The notes beneath the pieces were generated by a model that was not told the DNA's origin, did no database searches, and saw only the letters and a program-made list of their open reading frames with translations. From contig DGTJ01000014.1 in assembly GCA_002393725.1 (NCBI GenBank), positions 1 through 39,414 on the forward strand: a stretch of DNA of 39,414 nt. Direction: 5' to 3'. This DNA comes from Prevotella sp. UBA4339 (GTDB lineage Bacteria > Bacteroidota > Bacteroidia > Bacteroidales > Bacteroidaceae). Shown piece by piece: positions 1 to 8,260 of this stretch (the first letter of the stretch is position 1; the number at the start of each line of letters is the position of its first letter). The position numbers and the translations under genes are program-made.

Positions 1-3000
1 CGTCGTCGTAGGCTTGCCAACTTTCGGTGAGGGCGGTAGCTCCCTGCTTCAATTGGTAGGCGTAGCCAGGTATGCTGTCACTGCGGTTCATCCGATAGAC
101 GATGTCGCTGCGCCCATTCTGCTGCAAAGCCTGCACCACGTAGCGGAAGCCCACATCGCCAGCTGTCAGCGCATAGCTTCGCTGCTCAATATCGTGCACA
201 AGGGCATCCAGTGTGCGCTGACGCAGGCTATCGGCGGCGATGCCGGTATAGAGAGCCATTGCCAGTCCTGTCTGGCTGCCATTCTCATAGACCTTGTCAC
301 TGCCATTGTAGAACTGACGGGCAAAGGCCTCCTTCACCTTTTCAGCTGTACGGGCAAATGCTTCTGCATCGCCATTTCGCCCCAGATGACGAGCTATCTG
401 CTGCATCACGGTCAGCTCATAATAGTACATGGCAGTTGCTGAGAGTGCCACACTGGTGAGCTGCGCCTTGCCTGGTCGTTTCGGACCTATGTCAAACCAG
501 TCGCCGAGTCCGTAGTTGAGAATGCCACCTTCGGCACGAGAGCCAAGATAGGCGATATAGCGCTTCATGGCCTCATAGTGCTTTTGCATGGCACTGTCGT
601 CGCCATACCACTGATAGGAGTACCAAGGACAGAGAATGAACGATGCCCCCCATTCGGGTGTGTCCTCAAAGCCGCTGCCCAGTTCAAACTGCGTGTACTC
701 GGGCGCTATGGTTGGGATGGCTCCGTCACCGTGCTGAGAGTCGGCCAGATCGTCGGCAATCTTGTTCATCAGCGAGCGTATGTCATAACGGTACATCATC
801 GAGAGCGCCATCAGATGGTTCTGCTCCTGCCAGCCCAGCTTCTCTCGGGTTGGACAGTCTGTGGTGATGCTGACAAGATTACTGCGTATGGCCCAGTCGA
901 TGAGCGTATGGATGCGGTTGAAAAGCGTATCGCTACACTCGAAGCTGCCTACTTCCGCTGCATCGGTCGTCGTGTGCAGTCCTGTTAGTTCCAGTAGTTC
1001 CACACCCTCGTCGGCTCTTACCTCCACATAGCGGAACCCCGTGTAGGAGAACTGCGGCTGCCATGTCTCGCCATTGGTATCGCCCCTGAGGGTGTACTGC
1101 CACTCATAGCCAGACATGCTCTTTTGTGATATGGCTCCGTTTTTCAGTATCTCGGCAGGACGCAAACGGATGGTCTGTCCCCGCTTCCCCTTCACTTTGA
1201 TTCGGATAATACCCGAGCAGTTCTGTCGTGTGTCGTATATGCCAGGGGCTATCTCGGTCGTTGGCAGTTCCTGATGTATCTTGACAAGTGTTCCAGCCTG
1301 TTGCTTCACCAGTGGCACATCCCAATAGGGACTGGTAATGACGGCACGATGCGACTTAGCCGAGAGCGTTGCATCGCGCCACTCACCGCTATAGATGCTT
1401 GTATGACGAATGCCACTCTCACGGGCCTTCCACGTAGCATCGCTGACAAAGTCCTTGTGCTGACCATCTTTAAAGTCAACATGCAGACAGAAAAGCAGCT
1501 TCGGCGCGCCGCAGGAGCCAGCCATCTTGTGATAACCACGGGTGCTGATGTCGTACATGCCGCCTCCCAACATCACCTCAATGGTCACCTTGCCGTGCTT
1601 GGCTTGCTGCAAGGCTTGTGTGACATCCAGCTCGTTATAGAGCAGTTCACGGTTGTACATCGTCCAGCCAGGTGACAGGAATTGACAGCCCATCTTCTCT
1701 CCGTTGATAAACAGCTCGTATTGTCCCAGTCCACAGATGTCCACCCATGCTCTCTTCACCTGACCTTTCACTCGGTAAGTCTTGCTGAGGACAGGCATAC
1801 GGTAGCTTTTCAGCGATTGCCCTTCGGGACTGTTTGCTTTAAGCAGATGAACGTAAGGAAACAGAATGGTGGAGTCAGCTTCCAACGCAATCCACTTGGC
1901 ATGGGCAAAGTCATCGGTCTGCACTTCCTCTATCTTCCATTCCCATACGCCTCGAATACCATGAGTGATGTGTACCCTCAGATAGCGGAACGACTGGTTG
2001 ATGCTGTCAATGTGGGGTGACATGATGCGCAGGTCATCGTGTCCGCCACATGTCTGCCATGTGATTCCATCGACAGAGCCTTCCAACCTGTAGGCGTGTC
2101 CTGCTGTAGGGCGGACAAAGGCGAGACTGCTGTTACCAATGCGGCGCACCATTCCTAAGTCTGCCATCAGCCAGCAATCGGTGGTGTCGGCAGAAGATGC
2201 CATCCATCGCGACCCATTGGAGCCATCGACAGCAAACTCTGGCACAAAATACTCTGTACGCTGGCAGCGTTTGTCCAACTTGTAGGGAACCTTTTCGGGT
2301 TCTGCAACCGACGAGGCATTCATGTGTACGGGCTGTAACAAATGTCTTGTGCGCATCGTCTGTCGCAAGGCACCAACGCCGTTGAGCGTCACCCTTACCT
2401 GACGGATGGTACCATCGTCGTTGAATTCCAACTTGTTGGCATAGATTTGCCTGTTGGTACTGTTGCGACTGAACTCCAAGAACACCAGATAGTAGTCGTC
2501 AGTGCCCTCAGGATGGAATACGCAACCATGTCCAGGACCGAACACACCTGTTTCAGCGTCGGTGGTGCAGACCACATCCTGCCGAGGTGTCTCGTATGGA
2601 CCGAATGGACTCTCACGGCTCATCTGATAGTAGTACTCATAGCGTTCCAGCGCCATCTGAGTGTAGAGATAGTAGTAGATGCCCTTTCGTTTGAAGAAGA
2701 TGGGTCCCTCGGTATATTGCTTTTTGCGGGTGTCGATGGTGACAAGCGTGTCGATGGTTGTCATGTCGTCCTTGATCCTTGCCACATTGCGGAGTCCCCA
2801 GATGGCATAGGGTGTGCCGTCATCGTCGATGAACATCTCGGTGTCGATGGCACAGACACTGTCTTTTTCCAGCAGACGGTTCTCTATCGTAAAGCGGTTA
2901 CCCTTTGCTAAGTGAAACGGTCCTTCGTGACTATCGCTCACGGCAGGATACATATAGCCGTTAACCGTAGGGTAGATATACCAATGTCCTTTCTTGTAGA

Positions 3001-3319
3001 CGGGTTTGCTGGGTGCCCAGTATTTCTCGCCCACAGCCTGCGGGAAATAGGTTCCATCAAAGCTCCAATTCACGAAATCCCGAGACTTCCACACCACTGG
3101 TGGACCCGACGTCTCCAGCCCTTGTCCGTAGCCGTCGGTGGTGACATAGCAATAGAACATTCCATCAATCTCAACAATGCTGGGGTCTGCTACCATATCG
3201 GGAATCAGCGGATGACCAAAGGGATTGAAAGGCAGGTCTTTGTTAATATTATTCCCAGACTGAGCCTGCAGATTCAGTGCCATGGCCAAAAGGCAGAAAA
3301 TAGTTAGGAGTCGTTTCAT
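1..3319 (-). CDS. Secreted GH43 + discoidin-like + GH78 (alpha-L-rhamnosidase) fusion, 3' end beyond window
   Basis: Translating the minus strand from the ATG at 3319 gives an unbroken frame of 1106 codons running off the left edge. Residues 1-20 are a signal peptide ending LNLQAQ. Residues about 30-320 are a GH43 five-blade propeller, with the expected acidic residues: D45 in ADPS, D159 in AIDTE and E204 in TEGP. Residues about 355-465 resemble an F5/8-type C (discoidin/CBM32-like) module. From about 475 onward it is a GH78 alpha-L-rhamnosidase: GLGQYELFING near 530-540, DCPTREKLGW near 820, EDTPEWGAS near 885, and GATALTESW close to the edge. GH43 enzymes usually remove arabinose or xylose and GH78 removes rhamnose, so the likely substrate is a pectic side chain; the exact bonds are inferred. 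The missing part should be short (GH78 C-terminal beta domain). It has its own promoter upstream. Confidence 0.9.
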   Translation of the reverse strand, partial: MKRLLTIFCLLAMALNLQAQSGNNINKDLPFNPFGHPLIPDMVADPSIVEIDGMFYCYVTTDGYGQGLETSGPPVVWKSRDFVNWSFDGTYFPQAVGEKYWAPSKPVYKKGHWYIYPTVNGYMYPAVSDSHEGPFHLAKGNRFTIENRLLEKDSVCAIDTEMFIDDDGTPYAIWGLRNVARIKDDMTTIDTLVTIDTRKKQYTEGPIFFKRKGIYYYLYTQMALERYEYYYQMSRESPFGPYETPRQDVVCTTDAETGVFGPGHGCVFHPEGTDDYYLVFLEFSRNSTNRQIYANKLEFNDDGTIRQVRVTLNGVGALRQTMRTRHLLQPVHMNASSVAEPEKVPYKLDKRCQRTEYFVPEFAVDGSNGSRWMASSADTTDCWLMADLGMVRRIGNSSLAFVRPTAGHAYRLEGSVDGITWQTCGGHDDLRIMSPHIDSINQSFRYLRVHITHGIRGVWEWKIEEVQTDDFAHAKWIALEADSTILFPYVHLLKANSPEGQSLKSYRMPVLSKTYRVKGQVKRAWVDICGLGQYELFINGEKMGCQFLSPGWTMYNRELLYNELDVTQALQQAKHGKVTIEVMLGGGMYDISTRGYHKMAGSCGAPKLLFCLHVDFKDGQHKDFVSDATWKARESGIRHTSIYSGEWRDATLSAKSHRAVITSPYWDVPLVKQQAGTLVKIHQELPTTEIAPGIYDTRQNCSGIIRIKVKGKRGQTIRLRPAEILKNGAISQKSMSGYEWQYTLRGDTNGETWQPQFSYTGFRYVEVRADEGVELLELTGLHTTTDAAEVGSFECSDTLFNRIHTLIDWAIRSNLVSITTDCPTREKLGWQEQNHLMALSMMYRYDIRSLMNKIADDLADSQHGDGAIPTIAPEYTQFELGSGFEDTPEWGASFILCPWYSYQWYGDDSAMQKHYEAMKRYIAYLGSRAEGGILNYGLGDWFDIGPKRPGKAQLTSVALSATAMYYYELTVMQQIARHLGRNGDAEAFARTAEKVKEAFARQFYNGSDKVYENGSQTGLAMALYTGIAADSLRQRTLDALVHDIEQRSYALTAGDVGFRYVVQALQQNGRSDIVYRMNRSDSIPGYAYQLKQGATALTESWQAYDD

Positions 3320-3374
3320 CATATTATCATTTGTTTTACGATCCGCAAAAGAGGCAAAAATCTTCACGACAAGG

Positions 3375-3405
3375 CAAAGATAAAAAAGCCCATTCTGGTT
3401 ACAAA
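3375..3405 (-). promoter_or_regulatory. Bacteroidota-type promoter of the GH43/GH78 gene
   Basis: Read on the minus strand, TTTG (3405-3402), 19 bases, then TATCTTTG (3382-3375), an exact match to the TTTG / TAnnTTTG form. It leaves a leader of about 50 bases before the ATG at 3319. The rest of 3320-3508 is AT-rich and holds nothing else I can identify. Confidence 0.7.
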
Positions 3406-3508
3406 AATACAAAATAATCTTGAATTCAGACCCATTTTTCTCATTTTTCGTGCAGAATGAGTTTGATTTTAACAAAAAAAACTAAAGCTGCATATCTATT
3501 TCATACTT

Positions 3509-3823
3509 TCAATAAAAAGAGAAACAGTTGCATTCCATCTTTGCTGGTTTAGGTTTAAGTTTAGATGTTCTTATATATATAATTAAGGTATAGAAGCGAT
3601 CATGGGGACGAATGTATGTGATATTTGGCTTCTGCTTCTTCCACTCAAAGATTTCTCTTGTAAAGTGGTCTTCGTGGAAGTGGCTGGAGAGTACATAGAC
3701 AGGCTTCTTGCTCTGAAGAACAGATTCCATGATATCAACAGGATCCATCCAGAAATCGAATATCAGGATGGATCGTCCAGTTTCAAGAACGGAACCATTA
3801 TGGAATATGTATGTCAACGTCAT
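3509..3823 (-). pseudogene. Truncated metallo-beta-lactamase-fold hydrolase (N-terminal fragment)
   Basis: This 104-residue frame begins like an MBL-fold metal-dependent hydrolase: an N-terminal strand, FDFWMDP, then SSHFHEDHF, which is the first metal-binding HxHxDH motif. MBL-fold proteins are normally over 200 residues and have further His/Asp ligands downstream. Here recognisable similarity stops near IRPHDRF (about residue 80), and a low-complexity Lys/Tyr/Ile-rich tail runs to the stop. The coding sequence therefore appears to be missing its second half, with AT-rich filler (such as the atatatata stretch near 3575) after the break. It starts 7 bases after the stop of the winged-helix gene, so it was probably the last gene of that transcript. 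It is unlikely to be an active hydrolase. Confidence 0.65.
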
Positions 3824-3830
3824 CTTGTCT

Positions 3831-4868
3831 CTAAGTTAGTTTATATTTCTGGAATCCCATCCATGCTTCATTTATATCCTCCGAAGTATAATCGACATTG
3901 AAAAACTCCATCTGACACTCGTCCTTATAAGGCGACCAGTTGCCGCAGATAATGCCGTCATAGGCTATTATTGGCTGGAAAATACCACTGTTGTTATGGG
4001 CACGGTGCCGATACTCAGGAGGGAGCACGATGTCGCGTGACTTGTAGCTGATGAGGTATTCGTCGTAGGGAGGAATCAGCAGGAACTTTCCCTTGCGGAA
4101 ACCTCGTGTACGACAATCGTCGGTCAGGTAGAACTCCCTGCCTCGCCATTTTTCTACGTGAATGGTATCGCCTAATAGCTCTATGCCTCTTCTACAGTCG
4201 CTGACATTCAATCCAGACCACCAGATGAAATCCTCCAGAGTGGCTGGTTGGCGACTTTGGAAGTACTTTTTCGTAAATTGTGCCAGGGCCTCGTCTCGTT
4301 TCATCTTGACGGATGGCTTCACTTTATCAGCAGCAAGAGCGTACGTTGCCTTCATCGGAAGCAAGTCGCCACTACAAAGAACACCCGTCAATTCAGCCAT
4401 TCGGATATGATAAGACAGACGATGGTCGTCCATCTGCTGGTTTCTTTCAGTCAATGCCAGAACGAAATCTTCTTTCGTCACGCTCCTCTTGTCGGCTGCG
4501 GTCTGAATAAGAATGTCTCTGACTCCAATCAGTTCATCGTCAGGAATCGAAATCTTATTGCTGCTCATCCATCCCTTCGTTACGGCGATAGCCTTGGGAG
4601 CAAAGAGGTCAATCATAGACCAATAATCTTCAGCACATACCAGCTGCCAGGTGCCTCGCATCAAATGCAGACGGATTATCTTACCTTCATCATAAGCTTG
4701 CTTAAAGGCTTTATGTGAGGGCTTCCGTGTACGCATGGCCACTGCCCAGCGCATCATACGGTATTCTTGAGCTTGCATGGCACCCATATACCGTACCACT
4801 TCAGTAGGTTTACTGAACCGTGGAGCGATAAGCTGCTGGTTGAGAAGTCGGATGGCTATTGGATTCAT
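3831..4868 (-). CDS. Winged-helix DNA-binding domain protein (HTH_42 / AlkZ-like family)
   Basis: A 345-residue protein of the winged-helix family PF06224 (YcaQ/AlkZ-like). The N-terminus has the family's features: IAIRLLNQQL, then a VVRYMGAMQAQEY segment and IIRLHLMRGTWQLVCAEDYW. The C-terminal half has LLIPPYDEYLISYKSR followed by an Asn/Gly-rich strand. Members such as E. coli YcaQ and Streptomyces AlkZ are DNA glycosylases acting on interstrand crosslinks; most Bacteroidota members are uncharacterised. The gene starts one base after the stop of the upstream decarboxylase-like gene, so the two are translationally linked. With umuDC upstream this gives a DNA-damage flavour to the cluster, but a repair role here is inference. 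Confidence 0.75.
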   Translation of the reverse strand: MNPIAIRLLNQQLIAPRFSKPTEVVRYMGAMQAQEYRMMRWAVAMRTRKPSHKAFKQAYDEGKIIRLHLMRGTWQLVCAEDYWSMIDLFAPKAIAVTKGWMSSNKISIPDDELIGVRDILIQTAADKRSVTKEDFVLALTERNQQMDDHRLSYHIRMAELTGVLCSGDLLPMKATYALAADKVKPSVKMKRDEALAQFTKKYFQSRQPATLEDFIWWSGLNVSDCRRGIELLGDTIHVEKWRGREFYLTDDCRTRGFRKGKFLLIPPYDEYLISYKSRDIVLPPEYRHRAHNNSGIFQPIIAYDGIICGNWSPYKDECQMEFFNVDYTSEDINEAWMGFQKYKLT

Positions 4869-4869
4869 A

Positions 4870-6147
4870 CTATTTGGTATTGTTGAGTTTGGCGTATGCT
4901 TCTCCCATCAGCAAATGGTCACCGTCATGTAGAAGCTGTACATCAATTCCCTTTTGGAATATAAGTATGATGTCAGAGCCACCGAAAAGGAAGTAACCCA
5001 TTTCCTGACCTCGTTCCAATTTGTCACCGATGTGCAATGAGGGGAGCCAGTTGCAGGAACATATCTGCGACATACCAACAGGCATCATGGCTACCAGACC
5101 GTACTCTTCAGTCTCGATGATGGCACACGAACGCGTCTCAACCATCTGGAAGCCCATGTTGTTGTGATAGTAGTAGAGCTTCTTGTCATTGTCCCAAAGC
5201 GTGTAGCCGCCACCTGCAGCCACACCTGGGATGGTACGCAGTTCAAGCAATTTTCCACCGACAGGTGAATGGTATCGGTGATAGTCGTTCACGTCGAGAA
5301 AAGTGTGGGTCAGTGTGCCACCGGCGAAGGCTTCACGATAGGCCGAGCCTTTGCCAATGAGTCCTCCGATGTCCGACAGTTTTGCAGTCTTGATTTGTAA
5401 GTCTGCTGGATAAACAAGCTGATTGTCATCGCCGATAGTCCAAAGATCCTTAGGCCACGAATCAGCAGGAGCCACTACGTCTGCATCAGCTATCGGGCGC
5501 ACTTCGGGTGACGAAAGCCGTCGGGAGAAGAAGTCATTGAAGGTGCTCCAGTTAGCTCCGTCCTCATACCAACCCTTCGTAAGCCCCCAATCGGGGTCAC
5601 TGGCTACTATATCATAATATGTATTGTTCCAGCTTTCTTCAGTAGAAAGCCAGTCACCCCAAGACTGGGCGTAAGTGGTGAGCCAGGAGGCGAAAGGTTC
5701 CACGAATTCTACCGTAGGATAATAGTAACCCCGATCTTTCAGTTCATCCAAGGGTTGGTCAACGACAAACCAGAAATAGCCCACGCCCTGGTCTGTGCGT
5801 CCGTAGAGTGACTGCCCGTATTCTGTGGGCGACAAGGTGGTCATCACCTCCCAAGGCAGATGTCGCACGTTCCAATCCACAAAATCGTAGAACTCTTCCA
5901 ATGTCTGAGCCGGGTTATATCGGCGGTCTGGATTAATAGTAGCCGCCTGATGGATTGAATGTTCCAGCAACTGCCGTACTTCCGCGTTCTCATTACAGAT
6001 GCGTATCAGTTCACGTGCAGCCTCTGTATGCTCTTTTTGAGGTGTGCCATCTACTATAGGGTTGTCATCATCGCTACATGATGTCAACAGACCAGTACCC
6101 CCAACGACTAACAGAATAGTCAGTAACCAAAGTCTTACTTGTCTCAT
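4870..6147 (-). CDS. Phosphatidylserine-decarboxylase-family lipoprotein
   Basis: A 425-residue protein. A lipoprotein signal (hydrophobic stretch 6-20, lipobox LTSC, Cys24) is followed by SDDDN, close to the acidic signal that sends Bacteroidota lipoproteins to the cell surface. Residues about 40-190 resemble the PSDC domain (PF12588) found in front of some fungal and bacterial decarboxylases. The C-terminal half is the PSD fold: D288-Y-H-R-Y-H293-SPVGG, then GGS at 389-391 within LFGGSDIILIF. In PSD enzymes self-cleavage at a Gly-Ser bond creates a pyruvoyl cofactor; G390-S391 is the equivalent here. Ordinary PSD faces the cytoplasm and makes phosphatidylethanolamine, so an exported form probably acts on another substrate, perhaps a host or diet amino acid or lipid. 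It lies 12 bases after umuC and one base before the winged-helix gene. Confidence 0.8.
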   Translation of the reverse strand: MRQVRLWLLTILLVVGGTGLLTSCSDDDNPIVDGTPQKEHTEAARELIRICNENAEVRQLLEHSIHQAATINPDRRYNPAQTLEEFYDFVDWNVRHLPWEVMTTLSPTEYGQSLYGRTDQGVGYFWFVVDQPLDELKDRGYYYPTVEFVEPFASWLTTYAQSWGDWLSTEESWNNTYYDIVASDPDWGLTKGWYEDGANWSTFNDFFSRRLSSPEVRPIADADVVAPADSWPKDLWTIGDDNQLVYPADLQIKTAKLSDIGGLIGKGSAYREAFAGGTLTHTFLDVNDYHRYHSPVGGKLLELRTIPGVAAGGGYTLWDNDKKLYYYHNNMGFQMVETRSCAIIETEEYGLVAMMPVGMSQICSCNWLPSLHIGDKLERGQEMGYFLFGGSDIILIFQKGIDVQLLHDGDHLLMGEAYAKLNNTK

Positions 6148-6159
6148 ATCTTAAATTCT

Positions 6160-7056
6160 TTATTTCAACACTATAATATCACTCCAACGAGTCGTTGGAT
6201 TCTTACTCTTGAAATCATGCTTGATGGCATTGGCAAAGACGTTAGCCTTTCCCTTGCCGTCTTTTTGTGTGTACTGCTGACTGCCAAGAACAATGGTCTC
6301 CGTGCCATTGACCTTATTGATGCGGTCAATGACGGCATCCAGACGCTTCATCTTCTCGAGCTGTTCAGCATTTATGTCGAAAAGATCCTGCTGGATGGGA
6401 CTGTTCGGCCCTATTCCCATAACAATGACACCGGCTTTCTTATAATGATAGCCCTGACGGTAGAGTTTCTGAAGCACTTCGTTGGCAGCCTTGACAATAG
6501 TGATGGTCGAGCTGGAAGGTGTAACGAGTCGCATTTCCTGAAAGTTCCAGTATTGAGGCAGGTCTTCGCGGAAAGCATTTGTGTTGAGAAATACGCCTAC
6601 AATGGAAGCGACAGTACCTTGCTGGCGCAGTTTCTCAGCACATCGCGCAGCATAGTTCGATACATGGGTACGGAGTCCGTCGAGGTCGGTTATCATGCCG
6701 TTGAAGGAACGGCTGGTACAGATGCTCTTCTTCTTAGCCATTTCCTCATTGAGCACACAGTCCTCGCCGTTGAGTTCCCGCCATGTACGCTCAATGACTA
6801 TATTATTTCGTCCTGTCAATTCTCCATATAGCTCGTAGTTGGATGAGAAAACGGCAATCTTTTGATTGGGAAACTGCTCTGCAAGTTGGAAATAAGGTGT
6901 TCCGGCTTTGATGCCCATCTTCTTGGCCTCATTTGACCGTGCCACAACGCAACCATCATTGTTCGATAGAACAACGACAGGCTTGTCTTTCAGGTCTGGC
7001 CGAAAGACTCGCTCGCATGATACGTAGCAGTTGTCACAGTCTATGATGCCGTACAT
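6160..7056 (-). CDS. umuC: Y-family DNA polymerase UmuC with an in-frame internal deletion
   Basis: UmuC is the catalytic subunit of translesion polymerase V. The N-terminus is normal: YGIIDCDNCYVSCERVF with metal ligand D6, then VVVLSNNDGCVVARSNEAK and SSNYELYGELTGR ending at residue 83. The next residue belongs to the region just before TWRELNG and KKKSICTSRSF, which in a full UmuC (about 420 residues) lies some 120 residues further on. The missing part normally carries the SIDEAF motif with the second and third catalytic acids, the rest of the palm and fingers, and the helix-hairpin-helix region. The little-finger region and the C-terminal DUF4113-like region remain. The reading frame is intact at 298 residues. 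It starts 2 bases after umuD, as usual. As encoded it should not polymerise DNA. Confidence 0.85.
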   Translation of the reverse strand: MYGIIDCDNCYVSCERVFRPDLKDKPVVVLSNNDGCVVARSNEAKKMGIKAGTPYFQLAEQFPNQKIAVFSSNYELYGELTGRNNIVIERTWRELNGEDCVLNEEMAKKKSICTSRSFNGMITDLDGLRTHVSNYAARCAEKLRQQGTVASIVGVFLNTNAFREDLPQYWNFQEMRLVTPSSSTITIVKAANEVLQKLYRQGYHYKKAGVIVMGIGPNSPIQQDLFDINAEQLEKMKRLDAVIDRINKVNGTETIVLGSQQYTQKDGKGKANVFANAIKHDFKSKNPTTRWSDIIVLK

Positions 7057-7058
7057 GG

Positions 7059-7499
7059 TCAGTATTTTCTCCAGTTCTTAATCGTCCAGACAACAACACC
7101 CCACACCTCAAAAACATCATTCTCATCAATGCGGATGGGCTTAAAGTCCTTATTGGCAGGGCGCAATTCTATATAACCGTCATAGCGGTGGCTCAGATCA
7201 AGGTATTTTATAGTAAACTCCTCATTGATATAGCCCACGACAATGTCTCCATCCCTTGGTTCAAGGGAACGGTCGATGACGGCTATGTCACCATCATTGA
7301 TACCCGCTTCAATCATTGAGTCACCTTCCACTTTCCCGTAGAACGTCGCTTCAGGATTGCGGATAAGGTCACGATTGAAGTCAAGCGTTTCATGGTTATA
7401 ATCATCAGCTGGTGATGGAAAACCAGCCTTGATGCCAGGAGCAAACTGAAGCTTCAGTTTCTTCTCAAAGTCACCTTGTATGATTTGAATGTTTGCCAT
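7059..7499 (-). CDS. umuD: UmuD, self-cleaving S24-family subunit of polymerase V
   Basis: UmuD is the LexA-like partner of UmuC. RecA-stimulated self-cleavage turns it into UmuD'. The 146-residue protein has all key residues: a cleavage site A25-G26 in GIKAGFPSPADD, the nucleophile S61 in VEGDSMIEAGI, and the general base K98 in EFTIKYLDL. Length and domain order match the family. The neighbour is umuC, 2 bases downstream, but that UmuC lacks its catalytic centre, so this UmuD may have no active polymerase partner encoded here. Only 34 bases separate it from the upstream hydrolase gene, and I see no clear promoter or LexA-type palindrome in that gap. Confidence 0.92.
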   Translation of the reverse strand: MANIQIIQGDFEKKLKLQFAPGIKAGFPSPADDYNHETLDFNRDLIRNPEATFYGKVEGDSMIEAGINDGDIAVIDRSLEPRDGDIVVGYINEEFTIKYLDLSHRYDGYIELRPANKDFKPIRIDENDVFEVWGVVVWTIKNWRKY

Positions 7500-7533
7500 T
7501 ATCTACCAATCTGTTCGATAAATTGGAATTTAC

Positions 7534-8244
7534 CTAATCTCTTTTTTTCGAGAACAGCCACTTTATTCTTTTTGCAGAAAAGGCTTTATCACATGCTTCC
7601 CTGTGTTCCAACCCTTTGAGAACATCAAAGCGGACATTCCCGCCTTCTTTCTGGATATGTGATGTAAACCACTTCAAGGCATCATAACTGCGTTCATTAG
7701 AACCAACGGTTACATACAACGGGGTTGCCGTAAAATCCGATGGGTAAGCCCTATGTGCCTGCCCAGATGCAATAAGGGCGGCAGCAAACTGATTCGGCTT
7801 GTCATTAAGCAGTTTCCAGCAACCGCAAGCGCCCATGGACACGCCGCAGATGTAGATTTTACAGGTATCAACATCCTTTGTACTCAAATAGAATGCAATA
7901 AGTTCTTCCACTTCGTCCACATAACTGGAGCTTTCATACCTGCCATCCCATTCATTATCTTCAGGACATTGTGGAACAAGGAAATAGGCTGGAATCCTGT
8001 TCTTTTCTATGTACTCTGAAATGTTACGAACTCCAGTCTGGCTGAGCTGCTTCTGATTGTCGTTTCCGCTGGCATGTTTGCCATGTAGATAAATAATCAG
8101 AGCGGGGTTCTCTGTTTCGGAAGTACGGTTTGCCATTTCTTGATAAAGCAGTCCATTATGCTCCATCGGCTTAAATTCCTGTGCTTCCACACAAAAACTT
8201 GAAAGTAACCAAACGAGAATAGTTATATACCTTTTCATCGTCAA
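7534..8244 (-). CDS. Exported alpha/beta-hydrolase (esterase/peptidase-like)
   Basis: A 236-residue exported alpha/beta hydrolase. A signal peptide ends near FCVEAQ (about residue 22). LIIYLHGKHASGND is the oxyanion-loop HG motif, and S136 is the nucleophile in CGVSMGACGCW. A late His is available in GLEHREACD, and TVGSNERSYDA probably carries the acid region. The overall form is that of PHB-depolymerase/phospholipase-type esterases common in Prevotella; the substrate cannot be read from the sequence. Two in-frame ATGs lie six bases apart (8244 and 8238); the second, MKRYI, gives an equally good signal peptide. It is one of three alpha/beta hydrolases within 5 kb and sits 16 bases after the flavoprotein gene. 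Confidence 0.75.
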   Translation of the reverse strand: MTMKRYITILVWLLSSFCVEAQEFKPMEHNGLLYQEMANRTSETENPALIIYLHGKHASGNDNQKQLSQTGVRNISEYIEKNRIPAYFLVPQCPEDNEWDGRYESSSYVDEVEELIAFYLSTKDVDTCKIYICGVSMGACGCWKLLNDKPNQFAAALIASGQAHRAYPSDFTATPLYVTVGSNERSYDALKWFTSHIQKEGGNVRFDVLKGLEHREACDKAFSAKRIKWLFSKKRD

Positions 8245-8260
8245 ATAATTAATTTCCGAT

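Noticed and set aside
2342..2911. Plus-strand frame of 189 codons, and others at 14-3307
   Set aside because: All lie opposite the continuous GH43/GH78 gene, which has clear family motifs throughout; the plus-strand products resemble nothing.
6139..6831. Plus-strand frame of 230 codons
   Set aside because: It is antisense to umuC and has no family features; it is a by-product of umuC codon use.
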